Assembly: GCF_009857535.1 (NCBI RefSeq)
Contig: NZ_WWCS01000003.1
Coordinates: 62,001-126,000 of the forward strand
Source: Duganella margarita
GTDB taxonomy: Bacteria > Pseudomonadota > Gammaproteobacteria > Burkholderiales > Burkholderiaceae_D
Direction of reading: 5' to 3'
DNA length: 64,000 nt
Shown here: positions 34,010-42,887 of the stretch, one piece after another
How positions within the stretch are numbered: position 1 is the first letter of the stretch
Layout of the letters: every line of letters begins with the position of its first letter
Notes under the pieces: generated by a model
The model's input: the letters and a program-made list of their open reading frames with translations, nothing else
Databases searched by the model: none
What the model was told of the DNA's origin: nothing
Made by a program: the position numbers and the translations under genes

Positions 34010-35215
34010 TCACTCCCGGGCCAGGACGCGCCGCTCGACAAACGACGCAGTCTTGTAACGGTAGATGAACGAGGTGGTGGTATCGGACGACACCACATCC
34101 AGCGTGCCGCCGTGCGACTTGGCGATTTCGGCGACGATAAACAGTCCCAGGCCCAGGCCCTCGCTCGGGCTTTGGCCCTGTGCCCGCCAAAACGGCTTGA
34201 ACAGTTTCGCCACGATTTCCTTGCTGATCGGGCTGCCCTGGTTCGACACCGCGAGCTCAAAGATGCCGTTGACCTGGCCCACCCTGACGTGCACAGGCTC
34301 CGACTGGCTGCCGTGGACGAGGGCATTTTTCAGCAAGTTCGACAGCAGCTGCCCCATGCGCGCCGCATCACACAGCAGCGCAATATCCGGCGGCAGCACG
34401 GCGCTGATGTAGCGGTCCGGGTGCGCCGCCCGCAGTTCCTCCACCACCTGCGCCAGCGTCAGATGCAGGGCTTTCTCGTGACGCATATTGAGCGAGATGC
34501 CGCCGCCCATGCGGCCGCGCGTAAAGTCCAGCACATCGTCGATCAGGCCGGCGATGCGGGCAATACTGCGGCGCATGCGATTTAGCACTGGGCCCGCTGC
34601 TGGTGTTGAATGGTGGGCCAATAATTCGGTGCCGTTCAGCAACGCGCCGAGCGGCGTGCGCAGGTCGTGACCCAGCACGGCGATGAATTGCTCGCGCAGC
34701 TGCGAGGTTTCCAGCGCATCGCTCAGCGCCGATTCGGACGCAGTGATGCGGACTTCGTTGACCAATTGACGCGAAATGAGTTCGGCGAACAGCATCAGGG
34801 TGTTCTGAATCGACGGCGTGGTCAGCGCCGCCGGCTTGGGATCGAGGCCGCACAGGGTGCCGAAATATTCGCCATCGGGCCGATACAAAGGAATCGAGAA
34901 ATAGCTTTGGAAGCCATACATGCGCGGCGTGTGGTGATCACGGTATTGGTCGTTCTCCGGCACGTTGTCGATGATGACGGCGGCATTGTTGTCGCGGACT
35001 TCTTCGCAGATGGTGGTGGTGACGTCAAGGCTGTCACCGACGTTCAAGCCGAATTCCAGCTGGTCCAGCACGGCGCACGTGTGCCAGCTATCCTGCGTGA
35101 CGCGGGCGACGCAGACGAAGCCCAGTCCGGTCAGTTCTGCCACCGCCTTCAGGATGGTCGGCACCGAGCCAATGCTCTGAATGGAGGCGATATCTGTCTG
35201 TAAGCTGGAGGTCAT
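34010..35215 (-). CDS. Sensor histidine kinase with GAF domain
   Basis: A 401-residue cytoplasmic sensor kinase without membrane segments. A GAF domain spans about residues 20-160 (GLGFVCVARVTQDSWHTCAV; TICEEVRDNNAAVIIDNV; YFSIPLYRPDGEYFGTLCGLD). The phosphorylation motif is FIAVLGHDLRTPLGALLNG at about residue 185; the ATPase has LLSNLLKNALVHG (N-box) and the G-boxes EGLGLGLFIVAEIAKSHGG. No response regulator is adjacent, only the decayed receiver remnant downstream, so its partner must be elsewhere. GAF kinases of this kind sense small molecules, light or redox state. Confidence 0.9.
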   Translation of the reverse strand: MTSSLQTDIASIQSIGSVPTILKAVAELTGLGFVCVARVTQDSWHTCAVLDQLEFGLNVGDSLDVTTTICEEVRDNNAAVIIDNVPENDQYRDHHTPRMYGFQSYFSIPLYRPDGEYFGTLCGLDPKPAALTTPSIQNTLMLFAELISRQLVNEVRITASESALSDALETSQLREQFIAVLGHDLRTPLGALLNGTELLAHHSTPAAGPVLNRMRRSIARIAGLIDDVLDFTRGRMGGGISLNMRHEKALHLTLAQVVEELRAAHPDRYISAVLPPDIALLCDAARMGQLLSNLLKNALVHGSQSEPVHVRVGQVNGIFELAVSNQGSPISKEIVAKLFKPFWRAQGQSPSEGLGLGLFIVAEIAKSHGGTLDVVSSDTTTSFIYRYKTASFVERRVLARE

Positions 35216-35398
35216 GGGGTGAGATGGTATCACCGTTTAGGTATCTCAACCGTGCGCGCAGCCGGTCAATGGCGCTGCCAGTGAGTGGCAGTCATAGGAT
35301 AACAACACGCCTTCTTGTGCGCGTCATGTCGCCCTAAAGTGACGTCAGAGCAGTTCTGAACCGGGCACTTTGCCTGACCACACTTTTTGGAGAACATC

Positions 35399-36073
35399 AT
35401 GAGCGTTAAACACGTACTGTTTGTCCTGACCAACACCCCGGAAATCGGCCCTCAGCATCGTCCGACCGGCTACTTCTTCGCCGAGGTGGCCCATCCTTAC
35501 GAGGTCTTCGACCGGGCCGGCATCGCCATCGAGTACGCGTCGCCGCTGGGCGGCACGCCGCCGGAAGACGGCTACGACGGCAGCGATCCGGTCCAGGCGG
35601 CCTTCCGCGACAGCGCCGCCATCCGCCGCATGGGCCGCAGCCGCAAACTGTCCGAAGTCGATGTGCTCGACTACGACGCCGTGTTCTTCCCGGGCGGACT
35701 GGGCCCGATGATGGACATCGCTGTCGATCCCGAGGTCAAGCGGGTGGTGGCGCGGGCCTGGGAGGCCGGCAAGATCGTCGCCGCCGTCTGCCATGGCCCG
35801 GCGGCTTTCCTTGGCGTGACGTTGTCCGACGGCACCCGCCTGATTGAAAACCGCAAGTTGACCTCATTCTCCAACGCGGAGGAAGCTGGCTACGCCCAGG
35901 CGGACGTGCCGTTCCTGCTGGAAGACGCGCTGCGTGCCGAAGGCGCCGACTACGTGGAAACTGCCGTCTGGCAGCCCAAAGTGGTGATCGATGGCCGTCT
36001 GTTCACCGGCCAGAATCCGGCCTCGGCCGGCCCGCTGGCCGAAGCCATCGTTGAAGCAATGAAAGGAGAATGA
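35399..36073 (+). CDS. DJ-1/PfpI family protein (Hsp31-like glutamine amidotransferase-like)
   Basis: A 224-residue protein of the DJ-1/ThiJ/PfpI superfamily. The nucleophile elbow is IVAAVCHGPAAFLGV with the reactive Cys, and an early Glu is in NTPEIGPQH. DYDAVFFPGGLGPMMD is the conserved glycine-rich loop. Members with the HGPAAF signature include Hsp31-like glyoxalases and chaperones. ATG 35399 follows TTTTTGGAGAACATC, a good ribosome site. The next gene overlaps its end, suggesting a two-gene unit that may deal with reactive carbonyl compounds. Confidence 0.88.
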   Translation: MSVKHVLFVLTNTPEIGPQHRPTGYFFAEVAHPYEVFDRAGIAIEYASPLGGTPPEDGYDGSDPVQAAFRDSAAIRRMGRSRKLSEVDVLDYDAVFFPGGLGPMMDIAVDPEVKRVVARAWEAGKIVAAVCHGPAAFLGVTLSDGTRLIENRKLTSFSNAEEAGYAQADVPFLLEDALRAEGADYVETAVWQPKVVIDGRLFTGQNPASAGPLAEAIVEAMKGE

Positions 36074-36075
36074 GC

Positions 36076-36378
36076 ATGGACGCCACCACCCCAATCACCA
36101 TCGTGGCCCGCTGGCTGCCGGCCGACGGTGCGTATGAGCAGGTCAAGGCCGTCATTGACGAACTCCGTCCGCAGTCGCTGGCGGAACCGGGCTGCCTCGG
36201 CTACCAGGTGTTCGACAGCGCCGACGCCCCGCGCACCATCCTGATCCTGGAGCATTACCGCGATGCGCAGGCGCTGGAGGACCACAAGCAGTCGCCGCAT
36301 TACCAGGCGCTGGTGGTGGGCCGCGTGCTGCCCCTGCTGGCCGAGCGCAAGGTCGAGGTGCTGCAGGCGCGCGGGTAG
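36076..36378 (+). CDS. Antibiotic biosynthesis monooxygenase (ABM) domain protein
   Basis: A 100-residue single-domain protein of the ABM/dimeric ferredoxin-like fold (YgiN-like quinol monooxygenase group). It shows ITIVARWLPADGAYEQVKAVIDELRPQSLAEPG and the conserved LEHYRDAQALEDHKQSPHYQAL region with the His pair, given here as its key parts EHYRD and HKQSPHY. The ATG at 36076 is better placed (7 bases after GGAG) than the one at 36070 that overlaps the previous stop. The 227 bases after it, up to the next gene, hold only GC-rich sequence without a recognised element. Confidence 0.85.
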   Translation: MDATTPITIVARWLPADGAYEQVKAVIDELRPQSLAEPGCLGYQVFDSADAPRTILILEHYRDAQALEDHKQSPHYQALVVGRVLPLLAERKVEVLQARG

Positions 36379-36605
36379 CGGCAGGGTCCGGGCCGGCGCT
36401 GCTGTCCTGCCGGCCCGGATCACCCGCTGACGCGCGCGGCGGATGCGCCGTCGCGGGTGCCGAAAAACGCCACAGTTCCTATCCTCCATTTGGGGGCCGC
36501 TTGCACTATCGCACTCGCGCTGCGGAACTGGTACGCTTCCGGCTAGCGCGTGCCGTCTCCGGCACATCGCCACTTTTGTGGAAACCTGATTATTTACTAC
36601 GTCCC

Positions 36606-37469
36606 ATGCGCAAAATCCTGATCCAGACCACCATTGAAACGGCCGTTGAAGACTGGTCGATCCAGCGCTTTTCCCTGCTGGCGCAACTGCTGCGCGACCA
36701 GCGCGATGCCGGCGGCGCGCCGCTGTTCGAGGTGCTGGCGCGCGACCGCGCAGTCAGCGGCCAGCCCGATCCGGTGCTGGCCGGTCTGGATCACAGCGAT
36801 ATCGACGTGCTATGGCTGCTGGCGGTGGATGTCGGCAACGGCCTCCACCCCGAGGAATGCCGGGCCATCGAACGCTTCCGCCAGCGCGGCGGCGGCGTGC
36901 TGGTGGCGCGCGATCACATGGACCTGGGATCGTCGGTATGCGGCCTGGCCGATATCGGCGTCGCGCATCATTTCCATACGCACAACCCGGAGCAGGATGC
37001 GCGCCGCCGCGTCAACGACGACACCGGCACGCCGGCGATTCTGTGGCCGAATTATCACTCCGGCCGCAACGGCGACTACCAGCCGGTGACCATCTGCGCG
37101 CCGCTGCATCCGGTGCTGGCCGATCCGGCCTCGCCAACCGGCGCGATCCGCTGGTTCCCGGCCCATCCGCATGAAGGCGCGGTCAGCGCGCCGGCCGGTC
37201 AGGACGCGCGCGTCATCGCCCAGGGCCGCAGCATGATCAGCGGCGAGATGTTCAACCTGGCCGTGGCGTTTGAAGGCGAGGGCGGCCGTGGTCGCGCGAT
37301 TGCCGAAAGCACCTTCCACCATTTCGCCGACTACAACTGGGACGCGCAACAGGGCTGCCCCGGCTTTGTCAGCGAAGCGCCGGGCGACGGCATGCACACC
37401 CACCCGGCCGCGCTGGCCGACATCCACCGTTACGTGGTGAATGCGGCGCACTGGCTGTCACGCGCGTAA
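36606..37469 (+). CDS. Protein of unknown function (ThuA/DUF4159-like glutamine-amidotransferase-like fold suspected)
   Basis: A 287-residue soluble protein. The segment DIDVLWLLAVDVGNGLHPEE followed by AIERFRQRGGGVLVARDHMD resembles the glutamine-amidotransferase-like domain of ThuA-type proteins, where a flexible chain is checked for access to a glycine-rich loop. Other distinctive parts are HHFHTHNPEQDA, LWPNYHSGRNGDYQPV and STFHHFADYNWDA, rich in His. I cannot assign a function. The in-frame region before 36606 has no better start. A weak hairpin follows the stop codon. Confidence 0.65.
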   Translation: MRKILIQTTIETAVEDWSIQRFSLLAQLLRDQRDAGGAPLFEVLARDRAVSGQPDPVLAGLDHSDIDVLWLLAVDVGNGLHPEECRAIERFRQRGGGVLVARDHMDLGSSVCGLADIGVAHHFHTHNPEQDARRRVNDDTGTPAILWPNYHSGRNGDYQPVTICAPLHPVLADPASPTGAIRWFPAHPHEGAVSAPAGQDARVIAQGRSMISGEMFNLAVAFEGEGGRGRAIAESTFHHFADYNWDAQQGCPGFVSEAPGDGMHTHPAALADIHRYVVNAAHWLSRA

Positions 37470-37894
37470 TCTGTTGTATCGAGACAACTTTATCCAAGTT
37501 TCATGCCTGTTGCAGGAAAAGTATGCTAACTTCCCAAGAGAGTTTCGTATCAAGTGTAACAAGATGTTCTCAAAACTATCTGACTGACAACATTCGTCCG
37601 CAGCACGCCGCCCGGTGCGCTGCTGCATGAACAGACTTTATTTGGCTTTTCAATAGTTTACTAGTGAAAAAACTGGTAAATCCCCGTAAAGAAACTTTAC
37701 TCCCCCATCATTCTTAAGATCGCCTTAATGCTGCGGTCTTTTTACACATCCGTCCGGCAAGTGACGCATTTTGTCCACGCTGTCATTGGTGAAATCTTTC
37801 CCACGTGTTGTCATATGACCCGACCTTGACCACTCCTATCAAGGTCCCGCCCATGAAGTCTCAAAGACTCACACAACAAATCGGGAATTTTTAT
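37470..37894 (+). other. Long AT-rich intergenic/leader region of the large TonB receptor
   Basis: This 425-base stretch contains no convincing gene. It is clearly richer in A and T than its neighbours. It holds a hairpin GTAAAG-AAA-CTTTAC (37686-37700), a terminator-like hairpin (37716-37743, listed separately) and an 8-bp inverted repeat GACCTTGA / TCAAGGTC (37822-37829 and 37839-37846) just before an alternative ATG at 37853. The pattern would suit a small RNA or an attenuated leader, but no promoter can be assigned with confidence. Confidence 0.5.
37716..37743 (+). terminator. Candidate Rho-independent terminator in the leader region
   Basis: AAGATCGC (37716-37723), a 9-base loop and GCGGTCTT (37733-37740) form an 8-bp stem with one G-U pair, followed by TTT so that five T end the structure. 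It is 247 bases after the previous stop codon and 152 bases before the chosen receptor start. Confidence 0.55.
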
Positions 37895-40654
37895 ATGACC
37901 AAAGAAACTGTTATCTCGCGCTCGCTGCGCCTGATGTTCTCCGGCACCGTGGCCTTTGGCGCGATCGCCGGTGCGCATGCCCAAACCGCGCCGGAAGCGC
38001 CGATCGCCCGCGTGGAAATCACCGGTTCGTCCATCAAGCGCGCGCAGGTGGAAGGCGCGCTGCCGGTACAGACCGTCACCCGCGAAGACATCGCCAAGAC
38101 CGGCGCCACCAGCACCGAAGCGCTGCTGGCCAGCATCACCGCCAATACCGCCGTTGGCGGCACCGTGAGCGCCCAGGGCGCCGGCGCCTCGACCTACGGC
38201 CTGGCCGCCGCCTCGCTGCGCGGCCTCGGCTCGAACAAAACCCTGGTGCTGGTCAATGGCCGCCGCCTGGCCAACTTCGCCACCGACGGTACCTCGGTCG
38301 ACATCAACTCGATCCCGCTGGCCGCTGTGGACCACGTGGAAATCCTCAAGGACGGCGCCTCCGGCGTGTACGGTTCCGACGCCATCGGCGGCGTGATCAA
38401 CTTCATCCTGCGCAACAACTACAACGGCGTGGAAGTGACCGGCTACGGCAGCGGCACCAAGGACGGCGGCGGCCGCAACACCAAGGCGTCGATCATCGCC
38501 GGCTTCGGCGACTACGACGAAGACCGCTACAACTTCACCGTGTCGGCGGACGTCGGCAAGGAACAAGCGATCTACGGACGCCAGCGCGGCTACGCCCGCG
38601 AATCGTGGAACAACAACGGTCTGCGCGACGCCTCGGCCACCCCAAGCGGCAACCTGAGCACCTTCAATCCGACCACCACGCCCAACGCCAACGGCGTGAT
38701 CCCGAATTCGCTGGCCTCGCTGGGCTCTGGCCTGGGCAACCCGCTGAATGGCGGCGATTGCACCGCCAACGGCAGCCAGTTCGACGCCAACACCGGTTCG
38801 TGCCGCTTCAACTCGGCCGGCGCCGTGCCGCTGTTCCCGGACGTGACCCGCGCCAACGTCTCGGCCAACTTCCGCTTCAAGCTGAACGAGCAGAACGAAT
38901 TCTTCATGGAAGGCTTCCACTCGGAACAGAAGACCACGACCAATGAACAGTCGTCGCCGTACAGCGCCTCGTTCCTGTCGACCGACAACGCCTTCGCCAG
39001 CGCCAATGTGTACCCGGCCATCATCCTGTCGCCAAGCAGCCCGTACTATCCAGCGTCCTACCTGGCCGCCAACTACCCAACGGTCAATGGCCAGCCGGTG
39101 ACCGTCAGCTACCGCGCGTTTGACGGTGGCGGCCGTTCGCACGACGACCATGCCAAGATGAGCCATCTGGTGATGGGCTTCCGCGGCACCGTCAAGGGTT
39201 ACGACTACGATGTGGCCTATACCCACAACTCCAGCAACGTCAGCGAAGACACCATCTCCGGCTACCAGTCGCAGCTGGCGCTGGTCAAACTGCTGAGCAA
39301 CAACAACGCCTTCAACCCGTTCGCAGCGACCCAGTCGCCAGCGCTGGCCCAGCAGATCTACGCCACCAACTACGTTGGCAACATGATCAACTCGACGCTG
39401 AGCAATGACTCGCTGAACGCGCGCATCTCGGGCGACCTGTACCAGCTGCCGGCCGGTATGGCCAAGTTCGCCGTGGGCGCGTCGATGACCGACGAGAAGC
39501 TGGACCTGAATCCGTCGGCTGCTTACCAGTCGGGCGATATTTCGGGCTATGGCGGCCAGACGCTGCCGCTGTCGGCATCGCGTAACTCGTCGGCGATCTT
39601 CGCCGAGCTGAACGCACCAATCCTGAAAAACCTGGAAGCCGACCTGGCCGTGCGTACCGACCGTTATCCAAACGCGACCGCGACCAATCCGAAGGTCAGC
39701 TTCCGCTATCAGCCGCTGCAACAAGTGCTGGTGCGCGCTTCCTACGGCCGTGGCTTCCGCGAAGCGGCGCTGCCTGAGCTGAACAACCCGCAAACCCTGG
39801 GCACCAGCGCCAGCTTCACCGATCCGAAGACCAACACCTTCGGTCAGTTCAACGTGCTGACCGGCGGCAACCCGAACCTGAAACCGGAGAAATCGGAACA
39901 GACCTCGGTCGGCTTCGTGATCGATCCGGTGCCAGGCGCCTCGATCGCGATCGACTACTGGAAAATCAACGTCAACAACCTGGTGACGTCGCTGAGCCCT
40001 GAGTTCATCGTCGACCACGAGAACATCCCAGCCTACGGCTCGCTGGTGCAACGTGACTCGGCCGGCAACATCACCCAGATCACCAGCACCAACCTGAACG
40101 CTGGCGGCCTGAAAACCGCCGGTATCGATCTGGATGCCCGCTGGACCATCGCCAAGACCGCCAACTACGGCACCTTCGCGACCCGTCTGAACGGCACCTA
40201 CGTCACCAAGTACGACATGACCCTGCCGGACGGTACCGTGCAGCAGAGCGTGGCGCGCACCGTTGATGAAACCGGTTCGCCACTGAACGCGGTCGCCAAC
40301 GGCGGCATCATCCTGCGCTGGAAGCATCAGCTGGCGTTTGACTGGAAATACCAGAACTGGGGCGTCAACCTGACTCAGAACTTCCAGTCGGGCTACCACG
40401 ACGCAACCCGCGCGGATGAAGACCTGGAAAAATCGGTGACGCCAGTACGTGTTGGCGCGTTCTCGACCTGGGATTCGCAAGTGTCGTACACCGGCGTGAA
40501 AAACCTGACCGTACGTGTTGGCGTGAAGAACCTGTTCAACCGTCAGCCACCTGAGATCATCGGTCTGGGCAATTACTTCCAGGCGGGCTACGATCCAACC
40601 TACTACGATGCACACGGCGCCACTGGCTACGTGTCGGCTAGCTACAAGTTCTAA
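37895..40654 (+). CDS. Large TonB-dependent receptor (Massilia/Xanthomonas type)
   Basis: A 919-residue outer-membrane receptor. From ATG 37895 it has a signal peptide ending GAHAQ, a TonB-box-like VEITGSSIKR, a plug with ASLRGLGSNKTLVLVNGRRLANFA and VEILKDGASGVYGSDAIGGVINFILR, and a barrel ending SASYKF with the terminal Phe. The NPNL-like segment GGNPNLKPEKSEQTSVGF is typical. Receptors of this length and plug type in Oxalobacteraceae and Xanthomonadaceae often import oligosaccharides or peptides; the substrate is unknown. The start could be ATG 37853, but GGGA at 37883-37886 favours 37895. A GH53 galactanase gene 1.2 kb downstream is a possible functional partner. Confidence 0.85.
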   Translation: MTKETVISRSLRLMFSGTVAFGAIAGAHAQTAPEAPIARVEITGSSIKRAQVEGALPVQTVTREDIAKTGATSTEALLASITANTAVGGTVSAQGAGASTYGLAAASLRGLGSNKTLVLVNGRRLANFATDGTSVDINSIPLAAVDHVEILKDGASGVYGSDAIGGVINFILRNNYNGVEVTGYGSGTKDGGGRNTKASIIAGFGDYDEDRYNFTVSADVGKEQAIYGRQRGYARESWNNNGLRDASATPSGNLSTFNPTTTPNANGVIPNSLASLGSGLGNPLNGGDCTANGSQFDANTGSCRFNSAGAVPLFPDVTRANVSANFRFKLNEQNEFFMEGFHSEQKTTTNEQSSPYSASFLSTDNAFASANVYPAIILSPSSPYYPASYLAANYPTVNGQPVTVSYRAFDGGGRSHDDHAKMSHLVMGFRGTVKGYDYDVAYTHNSSNVSEDTISGYQSQLALVKLLSNNNAFNPFAATQSPALAQQIYATNYVGNMINSTLSNDSLNARISGDLYQLPAGMAKFAVGASMTDEKLDLNPSAAYQSGDISGYGGQTLPLSASRNSSAIFAELNAPILKNLEADLAVRTDRYPNATATNPKVSFRYQPLQQVLVRASYGRGFREAALPELNNPQTLGTSASFTDPKTNTFGQFNVLTGGNPNLKPEKSEQTSVGFVIDPVPGASIAIDYWKINVNNLVTSLSPEFIVDHENIPAYGSLVQRDSAGNITQITSTNLNAGGLKTAGIDLDARWTIAKTANYGTFATRLNGTYVTKYDMTLPDGTVQQSVARTVDETGSPLNAVANGGIILRWKHQLAFDWKYQNWGVNLTQNFQSGYHDATRADEDLEKSVTPVRVGAFSTWDSQVSYTGVKNLTVRVGVKNLFNRQPPEIIGLGNYFQAGYDPTYYDAHGATGYVSASYKF

Positions 40655-40677
40655 GCTTTAGCACTCCGTAGGATCAA

Positions 40678-40710
40678 AAGCCCTCGGCAGCAATGCTGGG
40701 GGCTTTTTTT
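40678..40710 (+). terminator. Rho-independent terminator of the large TonB receptor gene
   Basis: AAGCCC (40678-40683) pairs with GGGCTT (40700-40705), with an inner CAGC-AAT-GCTG hairpin and a small internal loop; seven T end it (40704-40710). It starts 23 bases after the receptor stop. Confidence 0.75.
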
Positions 40711-40890
40711 ATTGGGCCAGCAGATAGTCGATCAGCACGCGCACCCGCATCGGCACGCGGCGGCCGGCTGCGTAGACGATGCAGCTGTGTAGGTCGAGGT
40801 CGGACAGCTGGGCCGGCGTGCCATGCACCGCCAGATGGTCGCCGATGATGACGAGATTGCATCTCGCCCGACGGCCGCAAGGCAATCCTG
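40709..40890 (-). pseudogene. LysR-type regulator remnant (5'-truncated, internally deleted)
   Basis: Read on the minus strand from about 40890 to the TAA at 40711-40709, the frame gives RCNLVIIGDHLAVHGTPAQL, SDLDLHSCIVY and then AAGRRVPMRVRVLIDYLLAQ. The first part is the middle of a LysR ligand domain (the VASPAYLARHGTP region) and the last part is its C-terminus (GRRVPLRVRVFIDFL). About 100 residues normally between them are missing and there is no DNA-binding domain, so it cannot be functional. It lies between the receptor terminator and the channel gene. Confidence 0.75.
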
Positions 40891-40895
40891 ACGGC

Positions 40896-41768
40896 TTAGG
40901 AAGGCAGCGCCGTGCCGCAGTCCTTGCAGTAGCGGGCGTCCGGTTCGTGGCCGGTGCTGCGGCAGTTGGGGCAGACGCGCATCGACAGCAAGCGCTGGCC
41001 GCGCTGGTGCGTGATCTCGGAACTGATGATGCCGGTCGGCACGGCCAGGATGCCCCAGCCGAGCAGCATCATGAACGAGGCGATGGTGCGGCCGATGTCG
41101 GTCTTGGGCACCAGGTCGCCGAAGCCGACCGTGGTCATGGTCGAGATGGCCCAGTAGACGGCGGTGGGGATGCTGGTGTAGCCGTTTTCCGGGCCTTCCA
41201 CCACGTACATCACGCTGCCCAGCAAAAACACGATCAGGAACACCACCGACAAAAACACGAAGATCTTGCGGCGGCTGGCCAGCAGGGCGTCGCCCAGCAT
41301 GCTGTATTCCTGGATGTACAAGGTCAGCTTGAGAATACGGAAGATCCGCAGCAGCCGCAAAATCCGCACGCCCAGCACCACGTGCGCGGCCGGCACAAAC
41401 AGCGAAATGTAGGCGGGCAGGATGGACAGCAGGTCGATCACGCCGAAGAAGCTGCGCGCGTACAGCACCGGCCGCTGCACGCACAGGCAGCGCGCCGCAT
41501 ATTCAATCGTGAACAGCACGGTGAAGAACCATTCGCCGGCGTGCAGCCAGTCGCCATACTGGTCGGCGATCGGCTTGACGCTGGTCAGCACCACCACCAG
41601 CACGCTGAGCAGGATGGCGCCGATCAGCGCCAGGTCGAAGGCGCGGCCTTTCGGCGTGTCGGATTCGAAGATGATGGCGTACAGCGCCGCGCGCCAGCCG
41701 CCGGCCGGCTTGCCGAGGCGCTGGTGGGGATCGGAGGTGAGGACGGGTGGGTGGTCTTGAGTGGGCAT
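40896..41768 (-). CDS. Voltage-gated-type potassium channel with C-terminal zinc ribbon
   Basis: A 290-residue six-transmembrane ion channel subunit. The S4-like voltage-sensing helix is VRILRLLRIFRILKLTLY, with Arg at every third position, and the pore filter is STMTTVGFGDLVP. Segments S1-S3 and S5 are visible at about residues 46-65, 80-95, 110-130 and 175-197. After the pore helix and S6 (MMLLGWGILAVPTGIIS), the soluble end carries CPNC and CKDCG, spaced as a small zinc ribbon (MRVCPNCRSTGHEPDARYCKDCG, given by its cysteine pairs). A zinc ribbon in place of an RCK or cyclic-nucleotide domain is the odd point. Confidence 0.9.
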   Translation of the reverse strand: MPTQDHPPVLTSDPHQRLGKPAGGWRAALYAIIFESDTPKGRAFDLALIGAILLSVLVVVLTSVKPIADQYGDWLHAGEWFFTVLFTIEYAARCLCVQRPVLYARSFFGVIDLLSILPAYISLFVPAAHVVLGVRILRLLRIFRILKLTLYIQEYSMLGDALLASRRKIFVFLSVVFLIVFLLGSVMYVVEGPENGYTSIPTAVYWAISTMTTVGFGDLVPKTDIGRTIASFMMLLGWGILAVPTGIISSEITHQRGQRLLSMRVCPNCRSTGHEPDARYCKDCGTALPS

Positions 41769-41879
41769 GGTGTTGCTATCTTACTGGCAAACGCCACTGC
41801 GGCGCGCCATATCGAAAGGGCATGGATTCTGCCATTTTCCGCATGCCTGCGCGCGCTGCCTTTGGGCTAGCATACGCGC

Positions 41880-42887
41880 ATGAAAAAAATCCTGATCGCA
41901 CTCATGATGGCTGCTGCCATTACTGCCCACGCCGAACCATTCGTCAAAGGCGCCGATGTCGGCTGGCTGCCGCAGATGGAAGCCACCGGCTACAAATTCT
42001 ATAACCGCCAGGGCAAGCAGGAAGACCTGCTGCAGATCCTCAAGGAGGACGGCATCAATACCATCCGCCTGCGCACCTGGGTCAATCCGTCCAGCGACCG
42101 CGCCAGCGGCCACAACAGCAAGGACGAAACCGTCGCCATGGCGGTGCGCGCGCAGAAGATGGGCATGCGTGTGATGATCAATTTCCACTACAGCGACAGC
42201 TGGGCCGATCCGCAGCAGCAGCGCAAGCCGGCCGCCTGGATCGGTCACGATTTCCCGCAACTGCTGAAGGACGTTTACAGCTACACGCATGAGGTGATGA
42301 GCGCGCTGAAGCAGGCCGGTGTCACGCCCGAGTGGGTGCAAGTAGGTAATGAAACGCCGACCGGCATGATTTATCCGGAAGGTCACACCGACAACTGGCC
42401 GCAACTGGCGCAGCTGATCAACCAGGGCTATGACGCCATCAAGGCCGTCAGCCCCACGTCCAAGGTGGTGCTGCATCTGGATCGCGGCAACGACAGCCAG
42501 CGCTTCCGCACCTGGTTCGACAACGCCAGGGCCAACGGCGCCAAGTATGACGTGATCGGCATGTCCTACTATCCCTACTGGCTGGACGGCCGGCCCGACT
42601 ACACGGCCTCGATCAACGACCTGGCCGCCAACATGAACGACATGGCGGCGCGCTACGGCAAGGAAGTGATGGTGGTGGAAGTCGGCGGCGAAGATACGCA
42701 GCCGCAAAATACCTACGACATGCTGGTGGCCGTGCAACGCAAGGTGAAAGCGGTGCCGGACCACAAGGGGCTGGGCGTGATCTACTGGGAGCCGCAAGGC
42801 GCGCGTAGCTGGAGCCACTACGAGCTGAGCGCATGGGGCGCCGATGGCCGTCCGACCAAGGCGATGGAAGCCTTCCGCGCCGACTAA
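41880..42887 (+). CDS. Arabinogalactan endo-beta-1,4-galactanase (GH53)
   Basis: A 335-residue secreted glycoside hydrolase with a signal peptide (MKKILIALMMAAAITAHA). Family GH53 landmarks: GADVGWLPQMEATGYKFY, INTIRLRTWVNPSS, MINFHYSDSWADP, acid/base Glu in VQVGNETPTG and nucleophile Glu in VMVVEVGGED. The enzyme cleaves beta-1,4-galactan side chains of pectin, releasing galacto-oligosaccharides. It is a single-domain enzyme without carbohydrate-binding module. Its last base pair overlaps the stop codon of the convergent diguanylate cyclase gene. No sugar transporter or beta-galactosidase is adjacent apart from the large TonB receptor upstream. Confidence 0.92.
   Translation: MKKILIALMMAAAITAHAEPFVKGADVGWLPQMEATGYKFYNRQGKQEDLLQILKEDGINTIRLRTWVNPSSDRASGHNSKDETVAMAVRAQKMGMRVMINFHYSDSWADPQQQRKPAAWIGHDFPQLLKDVYSYTHEVMSALKQAGVTPEWVQVGNETPTGMIYPEGHTDNWPQLAQLINQGYDAIKAVSPTSKVVLHLDRGNDSQRFRTWFDNARANGAKYDVIGMSYYPYWLDGRPDYTASINDLAANMNDMAARYGKEVMVVEVGGEDTQPQNTYDMLVAVQRKVKAVPDHKGLGVIYWEPQGARSWSHYELSAWGADGRPTKAMEAFRAD

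Noticed and set aside
33906..34190. Small minus-strand open frame before the GAF kinase end
   Set aside because: It overlaps the kinase gene in another frame and has no family features.
34010..35215. Phytochrome-like photoreceptor
   Set aside because: The GAF domain lacks the chromophore Cys/His signature and the PHY domain; a plain GAF kinase fits better.
37811..40615. 934-codon open frame on the minus strand opposite the large receptor
   Set aside because: Same reason: composition is unlike real proteins and the opposite strand encodes a clear TonB receptor.
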